Part shown: positions 13,498 through 22,666 of the stretch, in pieces
How positions within the stretch are numbered: the first letter of the stretch is position 1
Layout: every line of letters starts with the position of its first letter
Origin: a virus
Virus record (IMG/VR): IMGVR_UViG_3300020419_000001
Location: 1-45,862 of that record
DNA length: 45,862 nt
Strand: one strand, 5' to 3'
Notes under the pieces: model-generated
Databases searched by the model: none
What the model was told of the DNA's origin: nothing
What the model saw: the letters and a program-made list of their open reading frames with translations, nothing else
Position numbers and translations under genes: made by a program

Positions 13498-15658
13498 ACA
13501 TAAACTTAAAACAGGTCAAGCTGGTAAGTTTTATAAGGACATAGCTATCTACCTTGACGATTTAGAACCCCTTGCAATATCAACCATTGTACTCAAGGTT
13601 GTATTTGACAGAGTATTTAGCACACAAAGAGGAGCTAACCTTATCACTCCTACTCTTGTTGCTATTGGATCTGCATTAGAGTCTGAGTGTAAGTTCAGAT
13701 GGTACAAAAAGGAATATCCAGGATTGATGCACTACATCAGTGAGAAATACTTTCACAATTCCTGTGGTACACGCCAGAAAGAGGTTATTGCCAGCCAAAA
13801 GTTTGGTCAACGTGACATCAGATGGACACCTTGGAGTATCAAGGCTAAGACATCTCTTGGCAGGTGGGCTCTGACACTTGTTATGGATACCACTCAATGG
13901 TTTACCATCAGCAAACGTAAGACACACCGTAAACGTTACGACTACAGAGTAGTACCAACGGATCTATTCAATGAGAAACGAGCTGAACTAATCAAATCAG
14001 CTGAGTTATTCTCTGGTATACCTTGGCCAATGCTAGTAGTACCAGACGATTGGGGCTATGATGAGGAGGGTAATATCATTTATGGTGGATACCTGACAAA
14101 TACCATGATGAAAGGTCATGACTTAACTCGCAAGGGAAACCCCACCATAATACACGGAGAAACGCCTATTAACTTTTTAAACAAGTTACAAGCCGTCAAG
14201 TACTGTGTTAATCAGCACGTACTGTACACAGCAGAAGAGATGAGGTTGAAGGGTAGAATTATAGGTAAGTTTATACCTATATCACCTTCTACTAAGCTCC
14301 CACGCCCTGTAGATGCTGATACTAATGAGAAATCTAACCTAGCTTGGAGACGAGCTATGGCAGAAGCTCACAATGCTGATCGCATAAACTTTAAACGATC
14401 AGTAAGAACACGCACACAGCTAGAAGCAGCTAACAAATTTAAAGATGATGTCTTTTATCTTTGCTGGTCTTTTGACTACAGAGGTAGAGCATATCCTATA
14501 CCAGCTTTCTTGACTCCTCAAGATACTGACTTTGGAAAGGCTATCTTAAGATTTGCTGATGAGGCTAGTGTGACAGATGAGGCAGAGTTTTGGTTATCTT
14601 TCCAAGTAGCTACAACCTACGGATTGGATAAAGAAACACTAGAGGACAGACATCTATGGGTGTCTAAAAATACTGAGCTCATCACCAAAGTTGCTACTGA
14701 CCCCGTAAGATACTTGTCTTCATGGGAAGAGGTAGACGAACCTTGGCAATTCATGGCTGCTTGTCATGAATACTACCACTGTTGTATAGCTAAAGACAAG
14801 TTAACTACTGGTCTTATGGTGGCCGTTGACGCAACCTGTTCTGGATTACAGATCCTCGCAGGGCTCGCAGCTGACAAAAGTACAGCAGAGTTAGTAAATG
14901 TTGTCCCTAGTAACAAACCTAGTGACGCATATAAAGCGGTGGCAGAACAAGCCAAAGAGTTCTTACCAACGTACATGCACCATTGGATGACTCGTTCCGT
15001 GTGCAAACGCACAGTTATGACAATTCCTTACAATGCTACTAAAGATAGCAGTCGCAAGTACATACGTGAATCATTACTTGAAGAAGGCATAGATCCTACA
15101 AAGGATGAACTGACACAAATTGTTAATGCTGTTTACAACAGTATGGACAGTATCGTGCCTGGCCCAATGCAAGTTATGAGATGGATAAAGAAACATGTCG
15201 GACAGTACATCAGAAATGGTGCTACTGCAGTTGAATGGGTCACACCATCTGGTTTCATAGTCAATCAAAGAAGAGATGACATTGAAACAATGAGGATGGA
15301 ACTACAACTACTTGGCAGGACAAGTATAAGATTACCTACAGGTAACACTACACCTAGTCCTAACAAGCATAAGTCTAGTACTGCCCCTAATTACATTCAT
15401 TCATTCGATGCTTCGATCCTTCACAGATCTTTTAATCAATTCAATGAACCATTCACAGTCATACATGACTCAGTTCTTTGCAGAGCAGGAGACATGGGAA
15501 CACTCAATCGCCTTGTGCGAGAGACCTACGCCAATATCTTTTCCGAAGAAGATTGGCTCTCTAAGTTTGCAAAGACAATCAATGCCTCTGAACCACCGCC
15601 AATCGTTGGAACATTAAATCCTAAAGATGTTTCAAATTCCACCTATTTTTTCTGTTAA
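13310..15658 (+). CDS. T7-type single-subunit DNA-directed RNA polymerase
   Basis: This enzyme transcribes the phage middle and late genes. With the ATG at 13310 it has 782 residues (T7: 883); an earlier ATG at 13268 would add 14. The N-terminal RQFLLEQEAISCGRQR aligns with the T7 segment REQLALEHESYEMG, supporting this start region. Catalytic motif A is DATCSGLQ (Asp about 507). Motif B is KRTVMTIPYNATK (Lys about 566, with the Tyr that discriminates ribose). Motif C is IHDSV (Asp about 720). It follows the early gene block, as in T7. The cognate promoter is not obvious here. Confidence 0.95.
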   Translation: MVTHTNLHRQFLLEQEAISCGRQRLHDSLEKLEDKSYASASVYGVSSIREALPYLMEKVEQTKHKLKTGQAGKFYKDIAIYLDDLEPLAISTIVLKVVFDRVFSTQRGANLITPTLVAIGSALESECKFRWYKKEYPGLMHYISEKYFHNSCGTRQKEVIASQKFGQRDIRWTPWSIKAKTSLGRWALTLVMDTTQWFTISKRKTHRKRYDYRVVPTDLFNEKRAELIKSAELFSGIPWPMLVVPDDWGYDEEGNIIYGGYLTNTMMKGHDLTRKGNPTIIHGETPINFLNKLQAVKYCVNQHVLYTAEEMRLKGRIIGKFIPISPSTKLPRPVDADTNEKSNLAWRRAMAEAHNADRINFKRSVRTRTQLEAANKFKDDVFYLCWSFDYRGRAYPIPAFLTPQDTDFGKAILRFADEASVTDEAEFWLSFQVATTYGLDKETLEDRHLWVSKNTELITKVATDPVRYLSSWEEVDEPWQFMAACHEYYHCCIAKDKLTTGLMVAVDATCSGLQILAGLAADKSTAELVNVVPSNKPSDAYKAVAEQAKEFLPTYMHHWMTRSVCKRTVMTIPYNATKDSSRKYIRESLLEEGIDPTKDELTQIVNAVYNSMDSIVPGPMQVMRWIKKHVGQYIRNGATAVEWVTPSGFIVNQRRDDIETMRMELQLLGRTSIRLPTGNTTPSPNKHKSSTAPNYIHSFDASILHRSFNQFNEPFTVIHDSVLCRAGDMGTLNRLVRETYANIFSEEDWLSKFAKTINASEPPPIVGTLNPKDVSNSTYFFC
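14138..14157 (+). repeat. 20-bp exact repeat shared with post-terminase region, copy 2
   Basis: Exact second copy of the 20-mer at 8053-8072, same strand. Here it is inside the RNA polymerase gene and encodes part of GNPTIIHGETP. Confidence 0.7.
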
Positions 15659-15660
15659 TT

Positions 15661-16245
15661 ATGGCAACCACCTACGTCACACCCGACCCCGTAACACTTG
15701 ATGGCTTTCAAGCTATCCTAAAACCTGGGGAGTGGGGATATAAGTTATCTGCCCTTGTAAAAGGTGACTTGATAACTAAGTTAGAAGAAGAACGTGAGTC
15801 AGCTTTAGAATGGGCTAGAAGCAAGAGCAAGAACCCTAAAAGAGTTACTGTAAAGCCTGAGCCTTGGGAAGAGCTAGACAATCAACAAGGTACTTACCAC
15901 ATTCGTTTTTCTTGGAGAGTTGATGATAAACTTTTCCCTGTTATTGTTGATACAGAAGGTACAGCAATTAAGGATACAGATACACCAATCTACAGCGGTA
16001 GTAAAGTTAAGCTAGCTTTCTTCCAAAAACCATACGTATTACCAACAGGTGATATAGGTACATCATTGAAACTAAAGGCAGTTCAACTTATTAGTCTTAA
16101 CAGTGGAGCTGGCATTGTTGACAATGGTGATATGACAGCAGACCAAGCAGCTGACTTATTTGGTAAGACACAGGGATTCAAGGTTGAAGACCCTAATGTT
16201 GAAGCAGCTGGTACTCCTAGCTCTGTTGAGGATGACGACTTCTAA
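15661..16245 (+). CDS. single-stranded DNA-binding protein (T7 gp2.5-like)
   Basis: This 194-residue protein would coat single-stranded DNA and coordinate the replisome. It starts 3 bases after the polymerase stop, matching T7 order. An OB-fold-like beta-rich core (HIRFSWRVDDKLFPVIV, KVKLAFFQKPYVLP) is followed by a disordered tail ending SSVEDDDF. This acidic tail with a terminal Phe is the diagnostic gp2.5 feature, used to contact the DNA polymerase and primase-helicase. One-base stop-start overlap with endonuclease I. Confidence 0.9.
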   Translation: MATTYVTPDPVTLDGFQAILKPGEWGYKLSALVKGDLITKLEEERESALEWARSKSKNPKRVTVKPEPWEELDNQQGTYHIRFSWRVDDKLFPVIVDTEGTAIKDTDTPIYSGSKVKLAFFQKPYVLPTGDIGTSLKLKAVQLISLNSGAGIVDNGDMTADQAADLFGKTQGFKVEDPNVEAAGTPSSVEDDDF

Positions 16246-16589
16246 TGCGTAGTCATTTAGAAGAACAAGTAGCTGATCTATTAGACCAGTTAAATGTAGA
16301 CTATGAGTATGAATCTGAGAAGTTATCATATGTCATAGAAGCTAAGTACATTCCTGATTTTAAAGTTGGGGATGTATACTTAGAAGCTAAAGGTTACTTT
16401 CCATCAGATCAGAGACGCAAAATGAAAGCTGTTAAGAAGGCTAACCCAGAGTTAGACATTCGTTTCATCTTTCAAAACCCACTGACTAAAATATCCAAAC
16501 ACTCCAAAACATCCTATGCGATGTGGGCTGAGAAAAATGGATTTCCTTGGTGCGTATACTATGCAATTCCTGTTAACTGGGTCAAATGA
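16245..16589 (+). CDS. endonuclease I, Holliday-junction resolvase (T7 gp3-like)
   Basis: This 114-residue protein cleaves branched DNA and helps degrade host DNA. The fold signature is visible: SHLEEQVADLL, SYVIEAKYIPDFKVGDVYLEAKGY (the E, D and ExK active-site set) and IRFIFQNP. The length is shorter than T7 gp3 (149). Position between SSB and primase-helicase matches T7. It overlaps SSB by 1 base and the following oxygenase by 4. Confidence 0.92.
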   Translation: MRSHLEEQVADLLDQLNVDYEYESEKLSYVIEAKYIPDFKVGDVYLEAKGYFPSDQRRKMKAVKKANPELDIRFIFQNPLTKISKHSKTSYAMWAEKNGFPWCVYYAIPVNWVK

Positions 16590-17221
16590 ATATTAACTTA
16601 CCATTCGCTTATGTTGCTGGTAGTGATAAAATTGAATTTGATTTCACTGAGCTACGTAAGGACACACGTTATGTATTGAATGATGACCAAGTACTACGAG
16701 GCGAACAAGTTAATTATTTGAAGGGAAAAACTCCAAAAGAAATGGTAACTGATCATTTTAGAATCTTAGAGGATTACAAAGACCTCAAGGATTTAATTCT
16801 AAGAATGTTTAATAGTTTCTGTACTGCAACTTATGGACAACCCTTTAAGTTTAAGATAAGTACTTCTTGGCTTACTAAATTACAGAAAGGTGATTCTATA
16901 CAACCACATAATCACGGTAATTGTTTCTACTCTGGTATACTGTACTATGGTGACAATTATGTAGATGCTAGTAGTTTATTCTTGCTAAATCCTTTATCAG
17001 GTACTCTTGCTAATCAATTTGCCCTTGGTAATAGAAGTCATCCAACACATGATTCTTGGTTTATAACTCCAGAAGAGGGAGGAATACATTTCTGGCCATC
17101 TTGTATAAATCATTATGCCAAGAAAAATAAAAGCGAGGACAGAGTATCATTAGCATTTAACTTTATACTCACTGAACCCGTTTACAGTTTCGACTCATCA
17201 TTTGACCCTAGATGGATTTAA
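16586..17221 (+). CDS. putative 2OG-Fe(II) oxygenase inserted in replication block
   Basis: This 211-residue protein has a long N-terminal arm and an oxygenase domain. The metal-binding motif is in SIQPHNHGNCFYSGILYYGDN, the distal His in FWPSCINHYAKK, and the 2OG-binding Arg in DRVSLAFNF. This layout matches a family of conserved phage and bacterial hypothetical oxygenases. T7 lacks any gene of this type between endonuclease I and the primase-helicase. Overlaps both neighbours (4 and 10 bases). Placement among replication genes hints at a DNA or nucleotide substrate, but this is unproven. Confidence 0.75.
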   Translation: MNINLPFAYVAGSDKIEFDFTELRKDTRYVLNDDQVLRGEQVNYLKGKTPKEMVTDHFRILEDYKDLKDLILRMFNSFCTATYGQPFKFKISTSWLTKLQKGDSIQPHNHGNCFYSGILYYGDNYVDASSLFLLNPLSGTLANQFALGNRSHPTHDSWFITPEEGGIHFWPSCINHYAKKNKSEDRVSLAFNFILTEPVYSFDSSFDPRWI

Positions 17222-18798
17222 ACAATGAATCAGCCTTCCTATATCACACCAGCTGTCCTAGCTGTGGTTCGTCAGACGGTAATTCCGTATATGATGATGG
17301 ACATACTTATTGTTTTGTATGTAACCATTTTGATAGCGGGGAGTTACGTGACGATAGTGGCAAACAAACCAAAACAGCTATGCTTAAAGGAACCCCTGTT
17401 AGATTAAAGAAACGCGGTCTATCAGAAGAGACCTGTCGAAAGTACCGTATCCACAAGGACGGTGAGACTTTACGTATGCACTACTTAACTAAAACTGGTC
17501 AAGTATGTGCTGCTAAGATTAAAACTAAAGACAAAGACTTCTGGATGGAAGGTAACAACACCGACCATCAACTTTTTGGGCAAAATTTATTCCCAGATAA
17601 AGGCACTCGACTTACCATATATGAAGGTGAGTTAGATGCAGCCTCTGGATGGGAAGCACAACCCAAATGGCCTCATGTATCCATACCAAATGGAGCTAAG
17701 GCTGCAAAGAAATCATTACAGAGGGTGTTAGACCTACTTCAAGGTTATGAAGAGGTTGTATTATTCTTTGATAATGATGAGGCAGGTAGACAGGCAGCAC
17801 AAGAATGTGCAGAGCTACTACCCCCTGGAAAAGCTAAAATTGCTAGGCTTGAGAAGTACAAAGACGCTTCCGAAGCACTACAAGCAGGAGATAATGAAGC
17901 CGTAAGACGTGCAATCTGGGATGCAAAGACATACAGACCAGACGGTATCGTTGATGCAAAATCATTACTTGAATTAATTACCACACCCACCCCACCCGCT
18001 GACCATGATTACCCATTTCAAGGATTACAAGACAAGCTGCACGGCATACGGTATGGAGAACTTATCACAATTACTTCAGGATCTGGTACAGGAAAATCCA
18101 GCTTCTGTAGGGTTCTTGCAAGTCATCTTCTCAACAGACAAGAACGAATCGGTTACTTGGCACTTGAAGAATCTAACCGTAGGACGGCTCTCGGATTAAT
18201 GTCCGCACAGCTCGGTAAACCTTATCATCTTGAAGAATATGAACGAGCAGAACTCGAATACGCCTACAACAGTACTATTGCTAATTGGAATCTTTTCTTG
18301 TTCGATGGCTTTGGCAGCTATGACCCTGACACAATTTACAGTAGGATCGAATACCTTGCCTGTGGATTGGAATGTCGTGTTATCTTTCTTGACCACCTGA
18401 GTATATTGCTGAGTGGATTAGACGGAGATGAGAGACGTATGATTGACATCACGATGACGAAATTACGCTCACTTGTTGAACGTACTGGTATCACATTGTT
18501 TCTTGTATCACATCTCAGACGTACTCAGTCAGATCAAAACCATGAGGAAGGAGCACGTGTAACACTAGGACAACTGAGAGGATCTGCTGCTATTGCACAG
18601 TTATCTGATACAGTCATTGCCCTTGAACGTGACCAACAAGACCCAAACAAACAGAACACCACCACTGTTCGTGTCTTGAAAAACAGAAACAGCGGAGAGG
18701 TAGGTGTTGCTAACCAACTGATCTATGACCTACGAACATGCACCTTCACCGAACATGAAGTTACGCCCGACTTCGACCCGACCACAGACTTCGGGTAG
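17212..18798 (+). CDS. DNA primase-helicase (T7 gp4-like)
   Basis: This 528-residue bifunctional replisome protein has the three expected parts. An N-terminal zinc finger (CPSCG, later CFVCN, residues about 15-39) recognises primase sites. A Toprim primase domain carries YEGELDAAS and FFDNDEAGRQAA. A C-terminal RecA-like helicase has Walker A SGSGTGKSSF, Walker B VIFLDHL, and LFLVSHLRR. Length is close to T7 gp4 (566). It overlaps the upstream oxygenase by 10 bases and the exonuclease ORF by 44. It ends in an acidic, Phe-containing tail (DFDPTTDFG), as in T7. Confidence 0.95.
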   Translation: MDLNNESAFLYHTSCPSCGSSDGNSVYDDGHTYCFVCNHFDSGELRDDSGKQTKTAMLKGTPVRLKKRGLSEETCRKYRIHKDGETLRMHYLTKTGQVCAAKIKTKDKDFWMEGNNTDHQLFGQNLFPDKGTRLTIYEGELDAASGWEAQPKWPHVSIPNGAKAAKKSLQRVLDLLQGYEEVVLFFDNDEAGRQAAQECAELLPPGKAKIARLEKYKDASEALQAGDNEAVRRAIWDAKTYRPDGIVDAKSLLELITTPTPPADHDYPFQGLQDKLHGIRYGELITITSGSGTGKSSFCRVLASHLLNRQERIGYLALEESNRRTALGLMSAQLGKPYHLEEYERAELEYAYNSTIANWNLFLFDGFGSYDPDTIYSRIEYLACGLECRVIFLDHLSILLSGLDGDERRMIDITMTKLRSLVERTGITLFLVSHLRRTQSDQNHEEGARVTLGQLRGSAAIAQLSDTVIALERDQQDPNKQNTTTVRVLKNRNSGEVGVANQLIYDLRTCTFTEHEVTPDFDPTTDFG

Positions 18799-19315
18799 TA
18801 TTAATCTAGCGTTTGACATAGAAACAAACGGATTAGATTGTACTGAAATACATTGTATAGTTACACAAGACCTAGATACTGGTCTAGTAACTGAGTACAA
18901 TGACCAAGCTTCTCCTAACTATAGTATTGCAAATGCAGTAAATGACTTGGAGGTAGCTACTAACATTATATCTCACAATGGTATAATGTATGACATACCG
19001 CAAATTAAAAAACACTTCCCTTTTTATAAGGGTCATGCTAAACATTGGGACACTCTTATACTGAGTCGTTTCTTCCACCCTGACATGCTAGAGCTAGACC
19101 TCAGACGTAAATGGCCTATGATGCCAGCTCGTTTGTATGGTTCACACAGTCTTGAAGCATATGGTTACAGGCTACGTTGTTTCAAAGACACGTTTGCTAA
19201 AACTACTGACTGGCAAGAATGGTCACAAGAAATGCAGGACTACTGTAAAAAGGACGTTGCTATCTTAGCTAAATTATGGACACATTTCCAAAAATCCCTC
19301 AAAGCATTGTCTTAG
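18755..19315 (+). CDS. DNA polymerase, 3'-5' exonuclease part (split gene)
   Basis: Only the proofreading domain of a family A polymerase is encoded here (186 residues from the ATG at 18755; an ATG at 18725 would overlap the helicase more). Exo I is LAFDIETNGLD, Exo II SHNGIMYDIPQ, Exo III DYCKKDVAIL. KHWDTLILSRFFHPD and YGSHSLEAYGYRLR match T7 gp5 (DTLVLSR, FGSHALEAWGYRLG). The frame stops at a TAG right where the T7 exonuclease domain ends. The polymerase domain resumes in the -1 frame with a 40-base overlap. All active-site residues are intact, so it is not a decayed fragment. Confidence 0.9.
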   Translation: MKLRPTSTRPQTSGSINLAFDIETNGLDCTEIHCIVTQDLDTGLVTEYNDQASPNYSIANAVNDLEVATNIISHNGIMYDIPQIKKHFPFYKGHAKHWDTLILSRFFHPDMLELDLRRKWPMMPARLYGSHSLEAYGYRLRCFKDTFAKTTDWQEWSQEMQDYCKKDVAILAKLWTHFQKSLKALS

Positions 19316-20538
19316 AACATCAGATAGCAGAACTAATGGCTACACAAAAAGCCACTGGTTGGCCGTTTGATATAAACAAGGCACAGGAACTAGAGAACCA
19401 GCTGTTAACTAGGCTGGAAAACCTACGAAGAAAGGCTGAGAACATCTGCCACTACGTTCCACATAACTTGTTTACTCCTAAAAGAGACAACAAGAAACAA
19501 GGCTACATAGCTGGGGCAGAGATGCAAAGGTTAAAGGATTTTAATCCTAGTAGTCGAGAGCATATAGCTTGGTGGTTTAAAACTTTCCAAGACTGGACAC
19601 CTACTAAACTCACACCCACTGGTAAAGCAGTGATTGATGAGACAGTGCTCAAAGAAATAAATACAGAGGAAGCATTAGTATTCTTAGAAATTCTGGTCAT
19701 ACAGAAGAAACTAGGAATGTTATCCCAAGGAACTAATGCGTGGTTGAAGCTAGTCAAGGATGGCAGACTTCACCACTCTTGCTTTATCGGTGCAGTGACA
19801 CATCGAATGGCACATTCACACCCGAATCTTAGTCAAGTAAGTTCGGACAAGGATTGCCGTGAATTATTTATCACACAACCAGACTGGAAGCTTATCGACA
19901 GCGATCTAGCTGGTATAGAATTAAGATTATTTGCACACTACTTAGCCAGATACGATGGCGGTAGGTATGGAAAGATCTTACTTGAACAAGATATTCATCA
20001 AGTCAATGCGGATAAAATTGGCATCTCTCGCAGACAAGTTAAGACTATTACGTATTGCTTTCTTTATGGAGGGGGCAACCAGAAACTTGGACTCTCTTAT
20101 GACAACATGTTATCCCCCGAAGCTGCAAAGAAGAAAGGGGCAGAGATTAGGCGAGCTTACTTGGATGCTGTTGACGGTCTCGAAGATTTGGTTGAAGCTA
20201 CTAAGAAAGTTGCTACGAGAGGTAGTATACGTGCTATCGACAAACGTCAAATCCTTGTGGACAAAGAACACAAAGCATTAAACTGCCTCTTGCAGGGATC
20301 GGCAGCAGTTATCGCAAAGCGTTGGCTACTACTAACTGATGCTAAACTAGGCAACACTACCCATGAGCGTTATGCTTTTGTGCATGACGAACAAGTGTTA
20401 GGTGCTCCAGCTGCAAACGCAGAGTACATAGCTGAGGTATGCAAACTATCCGCACTAGAAGCTGGTGAGTATTACAACTTACGATTACCCATTGAAGCTG
20501 ACGCACAAATTGGCGACAACTGGGCACAGGTACACTAA
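19276..20538 (+). CDS. DNA polymerase A, polymerase part (split gene)
   Basis: This 420-residue ORF starts at an ATG inside the exonuclease ORF, and carries thumb, palm and fingers. Motif A is DSDLAGIELRLFAHYLARYD. Motif B is RRQVKTITYCFLYGGG, with Tyr at the position equivalent to T7 Tyr526 (E. coli Phe762). Motif C is FVHDEQV. The region matching the T7 thioredoxin-binding loop is much shorter, so processivity may depend less on thioredoxin or use another factor. Separate proteins or a -1 frameshift fusion are both possible. Overlaps the next gene by one base. Confidence 0.93.
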   Translation: MDTFPKIPQSIVLEHQIAELMATQKATGWPFDINKAQELENQLLTRLENLRRKAENICHYVPHNLFTPKRDNKKQGYIAGAEMQRLKDFNPSSREHIAWWFKTFQDWTPTKLTPTGKAVIDETVLKEINTEEALVFLEILVIQKKLGMLSQGTNAWLKLVKDGRLHHSCFIGAVTHRMAHSHPNLSQVSSDKDCRELFITQPDWKLIDSDLAGIELRLFAHYLARYDGGRYGKILLEQDIHQVNADKIGISRRQVKTITYCFLYGGGNQKLGLSYDNMLSPEAAKKKGAEIRRAYLDAVDGLEDLVEATKKVATRGSIRAIDKRQILVDKEHKALNCLLQGSAAVIAKRWLLLTDAKLGNTTHERYAFVHDEQVLGAPAANAEYIAEVCKLSALEAGEYYNLRLPIEADAQIGDNWAQVH

Positions 20539-21257
20539 TGCTATTAATTGACTCTGACTTCCTTGCTTACAAAGCTGCTCAAGCTTGTGAGATAGGTATA
20601 GATTTTGGAGAAGATGTCATCATCGCTCAATCACAATTCAGTGAAGTACTAAAAGTATTTCATAATGAATTAAATAAAGTGACAAAAGCTATGATGGAAG
20701 ACAACTTCATACTATACTTTTCAAGCACTAAAAATTTTAGAAAGAAAATTTACCCTGATTACAAGGGACATCGAATGAAACGTAAGCCCCTTGGCTACAA
20801 ACGTTTAGTAAATTATTGTAGAGAAAACCACAACTTTAAATTAATCGAAGGGTTAGAAGCCGATGATACTATTGGCATCGAAGCAACACGTTTTGCAGAC
20901 CCAAACAATATTGTTGTCAGTCCAGACAAGGACATGAGACAGATTCCTAGTACGCTATGGGATATGAAAGATGATGTTGTTGAGATTACTAAAGAAGATG
21001 GTGATCGTTGGCATCTAATACAGAGCCTAAGCGGAGACCCCACAGATGGGTACTCTGGTTGCCCTGGAATAGGAGTCAAGCGAGCATCCGAATTACTAGA
21101 CAAGAATGAAAACAAGTGGGAGGCAGTGTGTAAAGCCTATAGAGATAGAGGGTTATCAGACGATGACGCTTTGCTCAACGCACGTCTAGCCAAGATCTTA
21201 CAAAAAGAAGATTTCGATCATGACCGCAACCAACCTATTTTATGGACTCCTAATTAA
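20538..21257 (+). CDS. 5'-3' exonuclease (T7 gp6-like, FEN/RNase H family)
   Basis: This 239-residue protein removes primers and degrades host DNA. FEN-family acidic motifs are present: MLLIDSDFLAYKAA at the N terminus, RKKIYPDYKGHR in the middle, EGLEADDTIG and VVSPDKDMRQIP. A helix-hairpin-helix segment follows (GYSGCPGIGVKRASELL). Position directly after the DNA polymerase matches T7. Start is coupled to the polymerase stop by one base. Confidence 0.92.
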   Translation: MLLIDSDFLAYKAAQACEIGIDFGEDVIIAQSQFSEVLKVFHNELNKVTKAMMEDNFILYFSSTKNFRKKIYPDYKGHRMKRKPLGYKRLVNYCRENHNFKLIEGLEADDTIGIEATRFADPNNIVVSPDKDMRQIPSTLWDMKDDVVEITKEDGDRWHLIQSLSGDPTDGYSGCPGIGVKRASELLDKNENKWEAVCKAYRDRGLSDDDALLNARLAKILQKEDFDHDRNQPILWTPN

Positions 21258-21259
21258 TT

Positions 21260-22666
21260 ATGTTGAATGATTTGTTTCCACACCCTTTGGTAGCTAGAAC
21301 TGGTAGAATCCAACAGTGGATTAAAGAACCAGAAGGACGTTTACCTGTCAGCTGCACAGTATTTGTAGTTGAAGATAGCATCGAGGGTGAGAATGGAATA
21401 GAAGCTAGCTGGCGTTTTGTCAGTCATGCTCTACGATTTGGAGCAGGTGTAGCAGTACATCTCTCTAAGATTAGACCTAATGGTCACACCAATGAGAAAG
21501 GATTAGTCGCTAGTGGCCCTGTATCATTTGGTAAAGTATACTCTGCCCTTAATGAAACGCTAAGGCGTGGGGGAGTATACAAAAATGGAGCTTGCGTCCT
21601 GCATCTTGACTTAGATCATGACGACATCCTAGAATACATCACAACACCAAGAGAAGAATTAGCTTGGGTTAAACGTTGTGTAGATTTAACTCCAGAGATG
21701 TGGGAGAACACACCTCATAAAGAAGCATTGTTACACGGCATCAAGTCTGGTGACATTTGGTTAAACAAAATTAAGTATCAGTATGGAAAACGAATCTACT
21801 CCAACGTCTGTCTTGAGGTTTACCTGCCCTCACGTGGCACGTGCTTGTTACAGCATGTCGCTCTCAGTGCCTGTGTGCTCTCCGATATACAAGAGGGTTT
21901 CACTACAGGTATGTCCGAGTTGTGTAATCTCCATTCAAGGACAGGTGTTGGAAAATCTGGAGAGTACCTTGCCTCGGAAAATGACAGACAAGTTGGGCTC
22001 GGAATGCTCGGTCTTGCCAACCTCCTTAGACGTTACAAAGTAACTTATGCAGAGTTTGGAGAGGCATTGGATAGAGTTAACTATGGTGTGGAAACTTCAG
22101 AAGATGATACTTCCTTACCAGAAAATGCTCTTAAGATAGCCTTTGCTATCAAACGTGGAATACTAGCAGCAGCTGATATAGCTCGTGAGCATGGTATGGA
22201 GAGAGCATTTGCTATAGCTCCTACTGCATCATGTAGTTACAGCACCAAAGATCTTGATGGGTTTACATCCTGTCCTGAGATTGCTCCACCAATAGCTCGA
22301 AGTGTAGACCGTGACAGTGGTACATTTGGAGTTACATCTTATGATTATGGCGAAGTTGAGATCGCCTCGGAAGTTGGCTGGGACGCATACAAGCGTGTAG
22401 CAGACGGCATAATGACAATGCTCAATAAAACGGGACTTCTTCACGGATACTCATTTAACTCTTGGAGTGATGTAGTAACCTATGACAATGCGTTCATTGA
22501 AGAGTGGCTGGACAGCCCCCAAACATCTTTATATTATTCCCTACAAGTAATGGGAGATACACAAGATAAGTCCAGTGCGTTTGCTGCATTAGATGAAAGT
22601 GATGTCGATGATTACTTGAGTGGGATACTAAACGAACCCATTACATGTATAGGTTGTGCAGAATGA
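21260..22666 (+). CDS. ribonucleotide reductase large (catalytic) subunit
   Basis: This protein reduces ribonucleotides to deoxyribonucleotides for phage DNA. At 468 residues it is compact and lacks an N-terminal ATP-cone. Catalytic residues are visible: Cys32 (PVSCTVF), the N-x-C-x-E motif SNVCLEVYLP (Asn182, Cys184, Glu186), Cys205 (ALSACVLSD) as partner of Cys32, and a C-terminal redox pair CIGCAE. A substrate-binding segment is PTASCSYST. Cyanopodovirus enzymes like this were once called class II, but a small subunit is encoded next door, so class I is the better call. Confidence 0.9.
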   Translation: MLNDLFPHPLVARTGRIQQWIKEPEGRLPVSCTVFVVEDSIEGENGIEASWRFVSHALRFGAGVAVHLSKIRPNGHTNEKGLVASGPVSFGKVYSALNETLRRGGVYKNGACVLHLDLDHDDILEYITTPREELAWVKRCVDLTPEMWENTPHKEALLHGIKSGDIWLNKIKYQYGKRIYSNVCLEVYLPSRGTCLLQHVALSACVLSDIQEGFTTGMSELCNLHSRTGVGKSGEYLASENDRQVGLGMLGLANLLRRYKVTYAEFGEALDRVNYGVETSEDDTSLPENALKIAFAIKRGILAAADIAREHGMERAFAIAPTASCSYSTKDLDGFTSCPEIAPPIARSVDRDSGTFGVTSYDYGEVEIASEVGWDAYKRVADGIMTMLNKTGLLHGYSFNSWSDVVTYDNAFIEEWLDSPQTSLYYSLQVMGDTQDKSSAFAALDESDVDDYLSGILNEPITCIGCAE

